A stretch of 64,000 nt of DNA, from the IMG/VR virus record IMGVR_UViG_3300029286_000037, positions 1 to 64,000 of that record. The stretch is one strand, 5' to 3'. Of the stretch, positions 36,534-45,343 are shown piece by piece. The DNA is from a virus. Made by a program: the position numbers and the translations under genes. Under the pieces are notes generated by a model, which was not told where the DNA came from, did not search any database, and saw only the letters and a list, made by a program, of their open reading frames with translations. Within the stretch, counting starts at the first letter, position 1. Each line of letters opens with the position of its first letter.

Positions 36534-37388
36534 TTAAGATTTAAGTTTGCTTATCTCAGCGTTAGATGCCTTATCGGACTTAGTGACCAGGGCGATTATT
36601 TTTTCTACGGCACCTTCTTCAGATAACTCTTCTGAATGGACCTTATCCATGATCTCAGATTCTTCTTTCTCAAAGTTTTTAACTATTAAAAGAATATTCT
36701 CGTGGATACCTATAAGCTTCTTGATGTTCCCTCTAAAAGCAGTGGCTGAGTCACTCTTTTCATACACCTTTTCAATACTGGGTATTGAATGCATCTCATC
36801 TGTTTCGTTTGCAACTTTATCATACTCATTTACTGCAGAAGCCAGTTTACTGACAAGTAGGGTGTATCCAAGCTTATCAAGACTCTCAGATATGCTGGCT
36901 AACTTGCTCCTTAAAACATTTCTTCGATCCAAACCTTGACCTAGTGGGGAAGAGATCTCTCCCTGATTATTTGTCTGTTCAATAAGGGGGGCTAAAAACT
37001 TTTTTACACTTGCATCTCCCTTACTGTACTGATCTGTAAGTCTTTCAGCGGTTAGTACCCCTGTTTTGATCCCAGTTAAGAGCTCTTCACGTGTCTGTGG
37101 TTTATCCATACCCCATAGGGTTATCTTTTCTTTTCCGGAAACTGGATCCAATGTGATAACAGGTTCCCCTCTTTTAGCAAAAGGAACTTTAACATTAGGA
37201 TCAGTTGGGGAGTGAGACACATCAGGAAAAGGCATATGTGGCTGACGGGGAGTTCTTTCAAAAGCTCTTGATAAAGGTAGGGCATTGAATACCGCGTCCT
37301 TCACCTGAGAAACATCAGAGGCTTCTTTACCTAAACCCTTTGTATTAAGGGTCTCAATTACTTTATCGAACTTTTTAGAATAACTCAT
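36534..37388 (-). CDS. Unknown helical virion protein
   Basis: A 284-residue, mostly helical protein. Residues about 160-200 (LASISESLDKLGYTLLVSKL) carry the amphipathic helix-pair motif seen in several other proteins here. The N-terminal part is polar with Pro-rich PFPDVSHSPTDPN. It overlaps the start of the metallopeptidase unit by four bases (37385-37388) and so is translationally coupled. No enzyme motif. Confidence 0.58.
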   Translation of the reverse strand: MSYSKKFDKVIETLNTKGLGKEASDVSQVKDAVFNALPLSRAFERTPRQPHMPFPDVSHSPTDPNVKVPFAKRGEPVITLDPVSGKEKITLWGMDKPQTREELLTGIKTGVLTAERLTDQYSKGDASVKKFLAPLIEQTNNQGEISSPLGQGLDRRNVLRSKLASISESLDKLGYTLLVSKLASAVNEYDKVANETDEMHSIPSIEKVYEKSDSATAFRGNIKKLIGIHENILLIVKNFEKEESEIMDKVHSEELSEEGAVEKIIALVTKSDKASNAEISKLKS

Positions 37389-38104
37389 CTTTTTCCGCCT
37401 TTAACATATTTCTTAATAAGCTTATCAAAGTAAGCTATTTTATTCTTCGGTAAGTAGCTAAGTGCCCCGGCGACATAATAAGAAAAACTATCCGCCCAGT
37501 CATCCCAGGGATTTCTCTTTGCATAAAACCTTGTAAATTTTGCATAGGGGGAGTAGTAATACTCACCAATCAACTCTGGAGAACCTTTCTCGCAGATATG
37601 CACCCTTTTAAGTCCCACTTTAGGGTACTTAGACCACCCAGAAAGACTTAACCAATCCTCTTTAAGGGATAGGTCCCCATCTTCCCCCTGAAATTCATCC
37701 CACCCATGCCCAAGCTCGTGATAGAGCGTTTGGTCAAATTTATTAAGGATGGAACCATTATCCGGGTCGATTATAATTTTCGGATCTTTTAATAACTGGT
37801 CATTTAAAACCAGAGTATTGTTAATGTATTTACCGTGATTAGGGTAATACTCTTTAGAAGGGCCCAGGTCATCGAATGACAGGGACTTTACTCCACACAT
37901 TCTGACTAGTTCTGGATTTAACCTCTGCAGACTTTCAAATAGAGTAGTTAAACACTCCGGGCTTGCTTTAGAATCAATATCGATCCCGTATATCTCCTTA
38001 ATTCCGGAGGATACACTGGAGTTACGACTATATTCTTCTAAGTCGACAGCAATTTTTCGTACACGATTAATAACATCTGTAGAATTATATTTTTTAGTCA
38101 TCAT
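37385..38104 (-). CDS. HELGH zinc metallopeptidase
   Basis: The motif TLYHELGHGWDEF (about 124-136) is the HExxH zinc site. A later NPWDDWADSFSYYVAG (about 195-210) could supply a third acidic ligand, as in gluzincins. The rest is alpha/beta with no signal peptide. It may be a virion or late-acting peptidase, for example in head maturation, host entry or lysis. The promoter motif is only 14 bases upstream of the annotated ATG, with no clear ribosome site, so a downstream start (the second Met) or a leaderless-type mRNA is possible. Confidence 0.75.
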   Translation of the reverse strand: MMTKKYNSTDVINRVRKIAVDLEEYSRNSSVSSGIKEIYGIDIDSKASPECLTTLFESLQRLNPELVRMCGVKSLSFDDLGPSKEYYPNHGKYINNTLVLNDQLLKDPKIIIDPDNGSILNKFDQTLYHELGHGWDEFQGEDGDLSLKEDWLSLSGWSKYPKVGLKRVHICEKGSPELIGEYYYSPYAKFTRFYAKRNPWDDWADSFSYYVAGALSYLPKNKIAYFDKLIKKYVKGGKR

Positions 38105-38118
38105 GATCTAATAAAAAA

Positions 38119-38134
38119 TATTAATGCATTATTA
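38119..38134 (-). promoter_or_regulatory. 16-bp promoter motif before the metallopeptidase unit
   Basis: Minus-strand TAATAATGCATTAATA, identical to the copy at 24739-24754, 14 bases before the ATG and directly after a hairpin terminator. Confidence 0.65.
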
Positions 38135-38149
38135 TTGGCAATAAAGCAA

Positions 38150-38176
38150 AGGGGTCGAGATTGACTCCCGACCCCT
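38150..38176 (-). terminator. Terminator after the 250-residue gene
   Basis: An eight-base GC-rich stem AGGGGTCG/CGACCCCT with an eleven-base loop. The minus-strand tail is T-containing (TTGCTTTATT) but not a clean run. A 32-base C/A-rich stretch precedes it. Confidence 0.65.
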
Positions 38177-38220
38177 CCACTCACACACCAACCACCAACC
38201 AACCAAAAGGTATCTTAGTA

Positions 38221-38973
38221 TTAATGAGGCAAATTATCCCTATCAGTTTGTACTCTTGTGTCACTAGAATTAAAAGGGATTTCACCGGATCGAACTAGCT
38301 TATCACGGAGACTTACACCGCCGTGCATAATATCCCCTTCCAACTTCTTTTTACCATCGGTATAAGTAATTAGTCGGGCAGTGTTTCCAAAGGCATCCTT
38401 AAGTTCCTCAACATTTTTTACGGATTTAGCAGCTTCTCCAGGTTTCTGGGAATTCTGAGAATCATCTACAGTAAGGCTGTCTTGAAAACGTGATTTTTGG
38501 TGCATTGCTTCCTGTTTATGGTAATTTTCCATAACGATTGCAAAACTTTTTGGATCACCTTTTTCAAGCTGTTTTAAATCATTAACAGAATATGTTATAG
38601 TCCCGCCCTGTGGAGCGTTGATTGTAATCGGTTTGCCCTTAGCAGCTACCTCTGAAAGGAATGAAGAGGCGAGTACCATAGCCAACATAGCCAGAGATCT
38701 TATCCTTGGACTGACTCCCATGGCTTCCTTATCTTCCATTCCCCCTACAGAAGGAGTATTCAGGTACTTTGCAACTATCTCCGCAGAGTTCTGTGCATTA
38801 AGGGTGATCCCTAACTCCCTAGCCATCTGAATTGCCTCTGGAGAAAAAGTACTCATAGCTTCCAGGGTATCTGCTATTTTATCAAGAGCAAGAGCCTCTT
38901 TAGCATACCCGGAAGATTCAATACTATTAGCTATATTATCGAGAGCATTAGCCAATTTTAAATAACTTAACAT
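38221..38973 (-). CDS. Unknown protein with N-terminal amphipathic helix pair
   Basis: A 250-residue protein. The N-terminal 40 residues are LKLANALDNIANSIESSGYA then KEALALDKIADTLEAM, two near-repeats of an L..IA..LE amphipathic helix. A similar motif is at the start of other virion proteins here. The rest is polar with a short hydrophobic stretch near 90-105. It has a promoter motif 60 bases upstream and a terminator downstream, so it is likely a single-gene unit. Function unknown. Confidence 0.6.
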   Translation of the reverse strand: MLSYLKLANALDNIANSIESSGYAKEALALDKIADTLEAMSTFSPEAIQMARELGITLNAQNSAEIVAKYLNTPSVGGMEDKEAMGVSPRIRSLAMLAMVLASSFLSEVAAKGKPITINAPQGGTITYSVNDLKQLEKGDPKSFAIVMENYHKQEAMHQKSRFQDSLTVDDSQNSQKPGEAAKSVKNVEELKDAFGNTARLITYTDGKKKLEGDIMHGGVSLRDKLVRSGEIPFNSSDTRVQTDRDNLPH

Positions 38974-39033
38974 TATAATCCCCTGTGTAATGGTGATTTG
39001 ATGGGTATAATCCCCTTAATGATTATAAATAAA

Positions 39034-39049
39034 TATTAAAAGAATATTA
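39034..39049 (-). promoter_or_regulatory. 16-bp promoter motif before the 250-residue gene
   Basis: Minus-strand TAATATTCTTTTAATA, two mismatches from consensus, 60 bases before the ATG. It is the closest relative of the sheath copy at 12517-12532. Confidence 0.55.
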
Positions 39050-39159
39050 AAAAATATTTCCTATTATTTCTATTAGTACTTTAAGTTATTTCCCAATAGC
39101 CCAGAAACCATCTACAAAAATTATAGACTCTAAATATCTTATGGTAAAACTAGGTTTAA

Positions 39160-39178
39160 AAAAGTATATTAATATTAG
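39160..39178 (+). promoter_or_regulatory. Plus-strand promoter-like box before the exported protein gene
   Basis: AAAAGTATATTAAT (39160-39173), followed by ATTAG. The 14-base box is shared with 49502-49515, upstream of the other plus-strand exported protein gene. It lies 26 bases before the ATG at 39200. The TATATT part could serve as a -10 element. Confidence 0.5.
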
Positions 39179-39199
39179 ACACACTAACAAGGAGATTAT

Positions 39200-39697
39200 A
39201 TGTTTTGCAAGTTTTCAAGAATTATAGCACTTTCAGTCCTCGTGTTAACCGTATGTAGCTTCTCAAAGGACGCTCTTAGTAACTATGACAACCATAAGAG
39301 CCTATACACGAGTAGCAAGTTGAATCCTTTCTATCTTGGGCCTATTTTTTCAACGGGTGCGGCTATGAAAGAGATAAATAGGTACATAGCAGATATGTCC
39401 CCAGAAAATATTGGGAAGTTTGAATCAAATAATCTCACGCTTATCGATACAGTAAATCAGGTGTTCTCTTTCAAAAAGGTAAAGTCTTATAAAGTCTCAC
39501 AAAAAGGGGAATCTTTCCCAATACTTTACATGAAAAGCACACTGAATAATGAGAAGTATGAATTAATAGTGGAGATAAAGGAAGGTTCGAACTATGACCG
39601 TATTATCAAAATATTTAAGGATGGTGTGCAAATCACTATGATCTTATGTGTCGACAACAATAACATCATCCAGAAGAAAGCTCCAACCAATATTTAA
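39200..39697 (+). CDS. Small exported (possibly lipoprotein) moron protein
   Basis: A 165-residue protein with a signal-type N-terminus (positive K/R start, then IIALSVLVLTVCSF). The LTVC could be a lipobox, though Val at -1 is unusual. The mature part is alpha/beta with no recognised domain. AAGGAG precedes the ATG. It is the only plus-strand gene in this area and lies between the capsid and 250-residue units, typical of a moron gene expressed independently. It may alter the host envelope, for example in superinfection exclusion; this is inference. Confidence 0.7.
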   Translation: MFCKFSRIIALSVLVLTVCSFSKDALSNYDNHKSLYTSSKLNPFYLGPIFSTGAAMKEINRYIADMSPENIGKFESNNLTLIDTVNQVFSFKKVKSYKVSQKGESFPILYMKSTLNNEKYELIVEIKEGSNYDRIIKIFKDGVQITMILCVDNNNIIQKKAPTNI

Positions 39698-39718
39698 AAA
39701 TCAGGCAGAAATAAAAAA

Positions 39719-39740
39719 AGCCCGACCAAAAGGCCGGGCT
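39719..39740 (-). terminator. Intrinsic terminator after major capsid protein
   Basis: AGCCCG/CGGGCT stem with a ten-base loop, followed on the minus strand by seven T (complement of AAAAAAA at 39713-39719). It can also stop plus-strand transcripts from the exported-protein gene less efficiently. Confidence 0.85.
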
Positions 39741-39765
39741 AAACTCTCAACAATACCCGTAAAAA

Positions 39766-40653
39766 TTAGCGAGCTATTTTTACTCTGGTAATTGCCAATG
39801 GGTTATGACAACCAATACCCAAGTTTTCGAATACTGAGAAACCAATACGACGTGCTTTTGGATCATCGGCACTAAGTACTGTGAGTTCAGTTCTTACTGG
39901 GATACGACCGAAAAATTCTGGTTCTGCGCAAACGTAAGCATAACCAGGGTTAACTTTTCTGCTAACAATGATCTGAGCACCCCAAACGGTACCAAGAAGA
40001 CCACTCTTGAGCAATGTTCCCTGAGTTTCGATATCAAGAACGTCACGTCCCCATTTTCTGATGTCTGCGAAATCCAGAGCATTCATGAAAATACGAGCAA
40101 CGCGAAGATCATGTGTCTCGATACGTGCGAAAGCATCGATCAGGTTCGCAGGAGTAAGAGGAGCAACGGCATTGATCTGTGCATTCACATATGCGCTTCC
40201 GATGTTATCGAAACCGAACTGTGAAACTGCGTCCATGACATCAAAAGCACGTGCATCTTCAGCAGCCTGGATCTGAGCCTTTGCTAAGTCCTGTGCTCTC
40301 TCAATAAGATCAAAACGGCGTTCTTTGATCTGAGTAAGAGGAAGCTCTGGGTTCGATGCTATTTCGAAAAGAGGGAATATCACACGGCGAGGTTTTGTGA
40401 TCGCCAGAATGTTTTCACCTTCTTCTCCGACAACGAAAGCTGTTACGTTAGGATCTTTGTCGTAAATTGGCAGTGCGCCATCTGGCAACTGCTCTACGAG
40501 AAAAGCCTTACGAGCAACTGACGTGTAATCTCTACGAAGACGTAAAGGCTGTATCATAGAAGCAGCAAGCTTCGCACGACCAGCAGCAGTCTTGATGTAA
40601 TCTCCGATGATCTGTTGTTTCAGTTCATTGGAAATTGCGTTTGTACCTTCCAT
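39766..40653 (-). CDS. Major capsid protein (HK97 fold)
   Basis: A 295-residue protein that matches the common phage major-capsid pattern: LVEQLPDGALPIYDKDP, a DLIERAQDLAKAQIQAAEDA helix, the ETHDLRVARIFMNALDFADI segment, GAQIIVSRKVNPGYAYVC and EPEFFGRIPVRTELTVLS. It has no long N-terminal scaffold domain; a separate acidic scaffold-like gene and protease-like gene lie upstream. It builds the head shell. It has a strong ribosome site (AAGGAGG) and is followed by a good terminator, as expected for a highly expressed gene. Confidence 0.9.
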   Translation of the reverse strand: MEGTNAISNELKQQIIGDYIKTAAGRAKLAASMIQPLRLRRDYTSVARKAFLVEQLPDGALPIYDKDPNVTAFVVGEEGENILAITKPRRVIFPLFEIASNPELPLTQIKERRFDLIERAQDLAKAQIQAAEDARAFDVMDAVSQFGFDNIGSAYVNAQINAVAPLTPANLIDAFARIETHDLRVARIFMNALDFADIRKWGRDVLDIETQGTLLKSGLLGTVWGAQIIVSRKVNPGYAYVCAEPEFFGRIPVRTELTVLSADDPKARRIGFSVFENLGIGCHNPLAITRVKIAR

Positions 40654-40766
40654 TTTAAAATCCTCCTTAAAAGTTTCTTGAGCGCTCTTTGTTTTTCTCA
40701 GTTACGGCATCTTCACGGCTTAAACTATTTCCATTTGTGCACCAGTAAAGGTGCAACAAAGTAGAA

Positions 40767-41327
40767 TTAGGAAAGCTGAATAACCATAAAGGGATCTGTT
40801 GCACTCGGAGCAATAAGGACAATACCTACGATAATCGAAGCGCTGTCCGCAACATTTGTGAACAGGCCATTCTGTGAACAATACAGAGCTTTACCAGGAA
40901 TGAAAGTGAGTGGTGTACTTCCGTCCTGTCCGTATGTTTCATACAGGTCTGTTGAGAACACAGTACCAGAACCCATAAGATATGGACCTTTACCGGATCC
41001 AACACCTGAGCTCGATTCAAAAGGATAACCAACAGCATTATTAATCGCAACACCAACAGGGCGATTAGTAAGAACTGTGTTTGCCACGTCTGTACCGGTA
41101 CATGCGACGATTGTTCCGCTTACTGCACCAACACTAACGATTTGACCAGCAAGAATACCTTTTGGAGTATCAGCACTAAGACGAGTGTTCGCCTTAGATT
41201 GATCGTTTGCACCAAAATTGTCTCTTGTAAGTCCAGCGTCGGTCAGATTCATAAGGGTATTCATTGTCACGCGATAGAGGATATTTAAACCTCTGTCTGG
41301 GGCAATTCCGCTTCCTTCACCTAACAT
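40767..41327 (-). CDS. Capsid decoration/stabilisation-like protein
   Basis: A 186-residue beta-rich protein, Gly/Ala/Thr-rich (KGILAGQIVSVGAVSGTIVA, VGVAINNAVGYPF), located directly before the capsid gene in the transcript, the usual place of gpD-type decoration proteins. The strand pattern is compatible with that fold. A strong ribosome site AAAGGAGG precedes the ATG. The call rests mainly on position and composition. Confidence 0.55.
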   Translation of the reverse strand: MLGEGSGIAPDRGLNILYRVTMNTLMNLTDAGLTRDNFGANDQSKANTRLSADTPKGILAGQIVSVGAVSGTIVACTGTDVANTVLTNRPVGVAINNAVGYPFESSSGVGSGKGPYLMGSGTVFSTDLYETYGQDGSTPLTFIPGKALYCSQNGLFTNVADSASIIVGIVLIAPSATDPFMVIQLS

Positions 41328-41419
41328 CTTGAACCTCCTTTAAAGTGACACCCAATCCCTATCAAGTTTTTAGGGCGGGTAGATATCGTTGAAATCTTAT
41401 CTCGATATTCTATAACAAA

Positions 41420-41441
41420 CACTCCCCTTATCGGGGAAGTG
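41420..41441 (-). terminator. Weak terminator/attenuator before decoration gene
   Basis: CACT-CCCC / GGGG-A-AGTG, a bulged eight-base stem with a short loop, followed on minus by TTTGTTATAGAATA. No long T-run, so termination may be partial. Confidence 0.4.
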
Positions 41442-41456
41442 CGCTATACGTATTAA

Positions 41457-42401
41457 TTAAAAAATCGAACTTACATCAGGTGCTGAAGACCATAGACTTG
41501 ACAAGTCATTTGATCCGCTTGAAGAAGCTTCCTTCTTAACCATACCAGAAAGTTTTGAAGCACCTTTCTTAATGGGAGAAGGCATAACACCACTGAAAAT
41601 CTGATCAAGGAGACTTGAATCAGAAGCTTCAACTTCTTCTTCATCTTTCTTAGCATCAGCAGAAGCATCTTTCTCTTCTTTGTCATCTTCATCAGAATCA
41701 GCAGAAGCATCCTTCTCTTCATCTTCCTTAACTTCTTTTTCAAGATCTTCAGCTGCTTTTTTCAGACTAGCAAGCTTTTCTTTCTTTTTCTTGAGATCGA
41801 AGGCATGAGGGTCATTCTGACCAGCTTCTTTATCAGACTTTTCTTTGTCATCATCTTTATCTTTGTCATCAGAAGCATCTTTTTCAGACTTTTCTTTTGC
41901 TTCTTCATCTTCATCTTTCTCTTCAGCAGATTCACCGGCAGCTTTTGCAATCATCATAGCAAGGCTTTCCTGATTTGAAAGAGTAGCGTTAAGGCCATCT
42001 TCAGGAAGGTGCATAAGAATGCCAGCTTGTTTTTCGATAATGGCGTCTGTCGCACCGGGGAGCATTCTCTGAGAAGCAATGATAGCTTTTACAGCTTTCT
42101 CTTCAAGTCTACGGGCACTTGCGATAGCTTCTGTTGCAGCATGTTTATCGATAAGGGGAGCATGTCCTGTCTCTTCACGTTTCTGATCATCCTTTGCAGG
42201 ATTATCTTTATTGACACCTTCATTCCATGTCTCAGAATCACCCTTTGCATATTCACCGATAGCGGGATCGTTCTTTGAATGGCCTGTATCATTCATATCG
42301 TATGGATCATTGGCGATTCCAGAACCTTTATCCACAACCTGGGCTCCTGGCTTTGACTTCATATCAGCAGCCGTTCTTGTAGTTAAGCGTTCACGAGACA
42401 T
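41457..42401 (-). CDS. Acidic scaffold-like head protein
   Basis: A 314-residue protein with a structured N-terminal half (LPEDGLNATLSNQESLAMMI) and a very acidic Asp/Glu/Lys middle (about 155-255, with repeated EKDASAD units). It ends in a conserved-looking helix before SIF. It lies between the putative protease and the capsid, typical of scaffold or core proteins. The N-terminus MSRERLTTRTAADMKS shares RLTTRxAA with the 215-residue gene at 59364-60011. Likely an assembly scaffold; not certain. Confidence 0.62.
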   Translation of the reverse strand: MSRERLTTRTAADMKSKPGAQVVDKGSGIANDPYDMNDTGHSKNDPAIGEYAKGDSETWNEGVNKDNPAKDDQKREETGHAPLIDKHAATEAIASARRLEEKAVKAIIASQRMLPGATDAIIEKQAGILMHLPEDGLNATLSNQESLAMMIAKAAGESAEEKDEDEEAKEKSEKDASDDKDKDDDKEKSDKEAGQNDPHAFDLKKKKEKLASLKKAAEDLEKEVKEDEEKDASADSDEDDKEEKDASADAKKDEEEVEASDSSLLDQIFSGVMPSPIKKGASKLSGMVKKEASSSGSNDLSSLWSSAPDVSSIF

Positions 42402-42470
42402 GTTGGTCCTCCTGTGTCAATTTATTTATGAAGTTCTATTGAACTTAAGTTATTTCAGTGAAAAAACAGA

Positions 42471-42486
42471 TATTAGTAGATTATTA
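42471..42486 (-). promoter_or_regulatory. 16-bp promoter motif before the scaffold-capsid unit
   Basis: Minus-strand TAATAATCTACTAATA, one mismatch from consensus, 69 bases before the scaffold-like gene. It should drive scaffold, decoration and capsid. Confidence 0.68.
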
Positions 42487-42502
42487 CAAAACGATATTTT
42501 TA

Positions 42503-44116
42503 CTATTCAAAATTGGATAAAATCTTAGCCCACTTAGCTAATTTTCTACTTTCATATTGAGTTGGTTTACGTCCTATTTCCACTATCATTTCTGTGAAAA
42601 AAGGAAGCATCCCAGTTGAAGAAAGCTTTACCCTAGATAGTGTCTTGACAGCATCTGTACCTACAGGTTTGTCAGACGCATTCTTATCAATAAAGTGTAA
42701 AATTCCTAAGACATCATCACGAGTATACCCATACTTTTTAAATTGCTTCCAATTCTTTAAAGTAGAAAGTATCATGAGACCGTTATACAAACGATCATTA
42801 TTTGCCGTCTTTGCTGAAGCGAGTACTTTATTAAAACCTGCTGATTTACTTACCAAGTTATCGTTAGAAGATGTTTCGTCATCAGTAGGGCGTTGACTAC
42901 CATCATTCTTAGCCTGCTCCTTCATAATCTCTCTGCGCATCTGATTAAGAACTTGCCGCTTTACCATATCCTTTACTTCATTCACAGTAGCGTCATCTTT
43001 AGGCTCGTTTATCTGTGGTTCCTGAGCCATCGCTGGATCCGCACCACCTAAACCACCTGGAGCAGCCATCGCTGGATCCGCAGCTGGAGCAGCACCGCCT
43101 GCATCCCCTAAAGAATCAGCAGGAGGGGCGGCATCTTCAACAGGAGGAGTATCTACCGCTAAAGGTTTATCAGACTCTGCAGGAGCCTCTGGGAAGCTGA
43201 AGTCATCCTTTGGAGGTGCCGGAGCATCTCCTTCAGCAGCTTCAAGGTCCCTTACTATTTCTTTTGCACTTTGAGACGCAGCCTTCAGGTACATACCAGG
43301 CATGTATTCAAAGGAAGGCATAGCAACAGCCTTTTGAATCTTATCAGAAAGATCTACCTCAAAAGGTAGAACCTTGTTAAGTACCGCCCCCTCAAATGCA
43401 GGTTTGCGCACCCAACTACCATCTATAAATTTGCAGCTGTCTGGATCATCCGTTGACCCGCAAAGTTCTGCTACAATTCTTTTTACGCCATTATCATCGT
43501 AGAAGTAATTACCTTTAAAAAATCTTACATGTTTGCATGACTGAGATTCATCTTCTGCGGATCTACCGCATTGAGTACATATGCTGTACTTAATCAAACA
43601 GCCCATAGAAACAGCGGAGTATTCTCCGGATTGAATTTTTGCGATTAAATCAGTATGCTTCTTATTTGTTGCAATAAGAATGTCTACATACATCGTAGTA
43701 AGGTCATTGCCATGGGAATCTTTTGCAAAAGGAACTTCCCTCAAGGCAACATCGATAATCTTCCCTTTAGATAACTCAGGGATTTGAACATGTTCAACAA
43801 AGTTATCAGCACCGAGAAAACTCTTTGAAGCTACCTTCAAAAGGTTTCTTTCCCAACTATCCCCATTGTTATTTACAAAGATTGAATACTCAGGTTTGAT
43901 CAGATAATTACTTTTTGGGTTCGAAGGCTCTGCTAAGTCGACATCTACGGACGCCATAATAGTAACATGGCTCAATAGCCATTTTGAAGGATCAAATTGA
44001 GCTATAACACTCTTAGCAACAACGACTCTACCTTTAGGTACCACGTTGTCTACCCATTTACCTGGGCAGACAACTTTTGTTACTACTGCAGCATGTCCAA
44101 ACTTAAGCATTGCCAT
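42503..44116 (-). CDS. Putative head maturation protease with scaffold-like tail
   Basis: A 537-residue protein. The first 260 residues fit head-protease-like proteins: LLSHVTIMASVDVDLAEPS, FVEHVQIPELSKGKIIDVAL, and a Ser motif in EYSAVSMGCLIKYSICTQCG, where His and Ser could form the catalytic pair. A Cys4-type zinc site follows (CTQCGRS...SCKH). The rest (about 285-420) is Ala/Pro/Asp low complexity, then a basic helix (VKDMVKRQVLNQMRREIMKE), consistent with a scaffold tail. It lies before scaffold and capsid genes. Protease assignment is probable, not proven. Confidence 0.6.
   Translation of the reverse strand: MAMLKFGHAAVVTKVVCPGKWVDNVVPKGRVVVAKSVIAQFDPSKWLLSHVTIMASVDVDLAEPSNPKSNYLIKPEYSIFVNNNGDSWERNLLKVASKSFLGADNFVEHVQIPELSKGKIIDVALREVPFAKDSHGNDLTTMYVDILIATNKKHTDLIAKIQSGEYSAVSMGCLIKYSICTQCGRSAEDESQSCKHVRFFKGNYFYDDNGVKRIVAELCGSTDDPDSCKFIDGSWVRKPAFEGAVLNKVLPFEVDLSDKIQKAVAMPSFEYMPGMYLKAASQSAKEIVRDLEAAEGDAPAPPKDDFSFPEAPAESDKPLAVDTPPVEDAAPPADSLGDAGGAAPAADPAMAAPGGLGGADPAMAQEPQINEPKDDATVNEVKDMVKRQVLNQMRREIMKEQAKNDGSQRPTDDETSSNDNLVSKSAGFNKVLASAKTANNDRLYNGLMILSTLKNWKQFKKYGYTRDDVLGILHFIDKNASDKPVGTDAVKTLSRVKLSSTGMLPFFTEMIVEIGRKPTQYESRKLAKWAKILSNFE
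43028..43083. repeat. Short direct repeat in the protease gene
   Basis: GCCATCGCTGGATCCGCA occurs twice (about 38 bases apart) and encodes the duplicated ADPAMA segments of the low-complexity linker. Confidence 0.75.
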
Positions 44117-44152
44117 TATAATACACCCTTACTCGTTTTGATTTCTGCACAA

Positions 44153-44710
44153 CTACTCAGTGCGAACATCTTTATAAATCTTACTTATCGCTGAACGCAT
44201 AAACCCATCAGAGCACGTCTTACTATATGACGGGTATAGGCTCTGATAAGCTTGTATGTCTGTCAGACCTTTATTTAAACAGGAGACTACATCACAAGCC
44301 AGCTTATCTACAACGTCATGAGCAAAGCTTCCCGCCACTTTAGAAGCCATCTTGGAAATACGTTCCTCAGAAGCTTCCTTAGATACTATACCCTTTGCCA
44401 TTTTTTTGACTTGATCACGAAGAGTACCATAGTTCTTTTCAGATATGATCGAATCATAATTTTCATAACCCGTATCTTCAGTTACTGGAGATGTCCCCAT
44501 AAAAGGTGTGATCAGAATAAGTTCTGTAGGATCTTTCTGCTGGTTCCCGCCAATAGGAAAATCTACATACACCTTATTTATAGCGGGACAAACCTCTGTC
44601 ACCACGCCAACATAAGGGGAAATAGACTTCTCACTGGTGAACCACTTAACCTGGTCCCCTACTTTATAAGATTCTGCTGACCCTGATGGATTAGGATATA
44701 AACCTGCCAT
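44153..44710 (-). CDS. Head-module protein with SH3-like N-terminus
   Basis: A 185-residue protein. The N-terminal 60 residues (YKVGDQVKWFTSEKSISPYV, then VYVDFPIGG) look like an SH3/KOW-type beta barrel. The C-terminal part is helical with basic and Cys residues (KLACDVVSCLNKGLTDIQ). It lies in the head gene order between a zinc-ribbon protein and the protease. No firm family. Confidence 0.55.
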   Translation of the reverse strand: MAGLYPNPSGSAESYKVGDQVKWFTSEKSISPYVGVVTEVCPAINKVYVDFPIGGNQQKDPTELILITPFMGTSPVTEDTGYENYDSIISEKNYGTLRDQVKKMAKGIVSKEASEERISKMASKVAGSFAHDVVDKLACDVVSCLNKGLTDIQAYQSLYPSYSKTCSDGFMRSAISKIYKDVRTE

Positions 44711-44728
44711 GACAATTATCCTTTCACC

Positions 44729-45301
44729 TTACTTCATGATCTTATAAGGAAGACTTGAGGCATCCTTACCAAGCTGATTTTTCTTGAACTTATCTTTAAG
44801 CTCAGTACTTGTGTCAGTATTATATTCCTTCATAAAAGGCTCATCACTGTTTGTATCACGAGCACCGGCACGAAAAAACTGTTTCATATAGGCTTCATCC
44901 CCATCACACTCAAGGGTTGAAGCTTCTTTTTTACCTTCGAGAACATCTGATACGCGATCGATTTCAAAGGCAAGTTTCATAAGTTGTGGGTCATTTTGAC
45001 TTTCAAGAAGACCAGCGATTTCATCCAGAGATGCAGCCACTTTTAATGCAGCTTCTTTTTTCTTGGAATCATCCTTTTTGTCATCTTTCTTATCTTCTTT
45101 TTTACCAGTATTTATCTTCTTTTTACATTTCAGACAATAACCGGTATTCTTAAGAACTTTACCCTTACAAGTAGGGCAGGTAATCATTTCAGCTTTACCA
45201 GCTTCTTTATCCATAGGTTCACCTTCACCGGCGAGAACTTCCAAAGCAGCCAGCTTAGCACGTGTGGCTTCAATCTCTTTTGCAATAATTGCTTTATCCA
45301 T
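44729..45301 (-). CDS. Zinc ribbon head-module protein with amphipathic helix pair
   Basis: A 190-residue protein with a four-Cys ribbon (CPTCKGKVLKNTGYCLKCKK, about 42-61), a Lys/Asp-rich linker and a helix pair (VAASLDEIAGLLESQ, KLAFEIDRVSDVLEG) similar to motifs in other virion proteins here. It is embedded in the head operon. It may bind DNA or partner proteins during assembly. Function not known. Confidence 0.6.
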   Translation of the reverse strand: MDKAIIAKEIEATRAKLAALEVLAGEGEPMDKEAGKAEMITCPTCKGKVLKNTGYCLKCKKKINTGKKEDKKDDKKDDSKKKEAALKVAASLDEIAGLLESQNDPQLMKLAFEIDRVSDVLEGKKEASTLECDGDEAYMKQFFRAGARDTNSDEPFMKEYNTDTSTELKDKFKKNQLGKDASSLPYKIMK

Positions 45302-45343
45302 TAAAATCCTCCTTAAAAATCCTGTATCTAAATGTTAAGAATG

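Noticed and set aside
41471-42292. Lys/Met-rich minus-strand frames overlapping the scaffold-like gene
   Set aside because: They are shadows of the acidic low-complexity coding region in another frame, with no ribosome site and biased composition.
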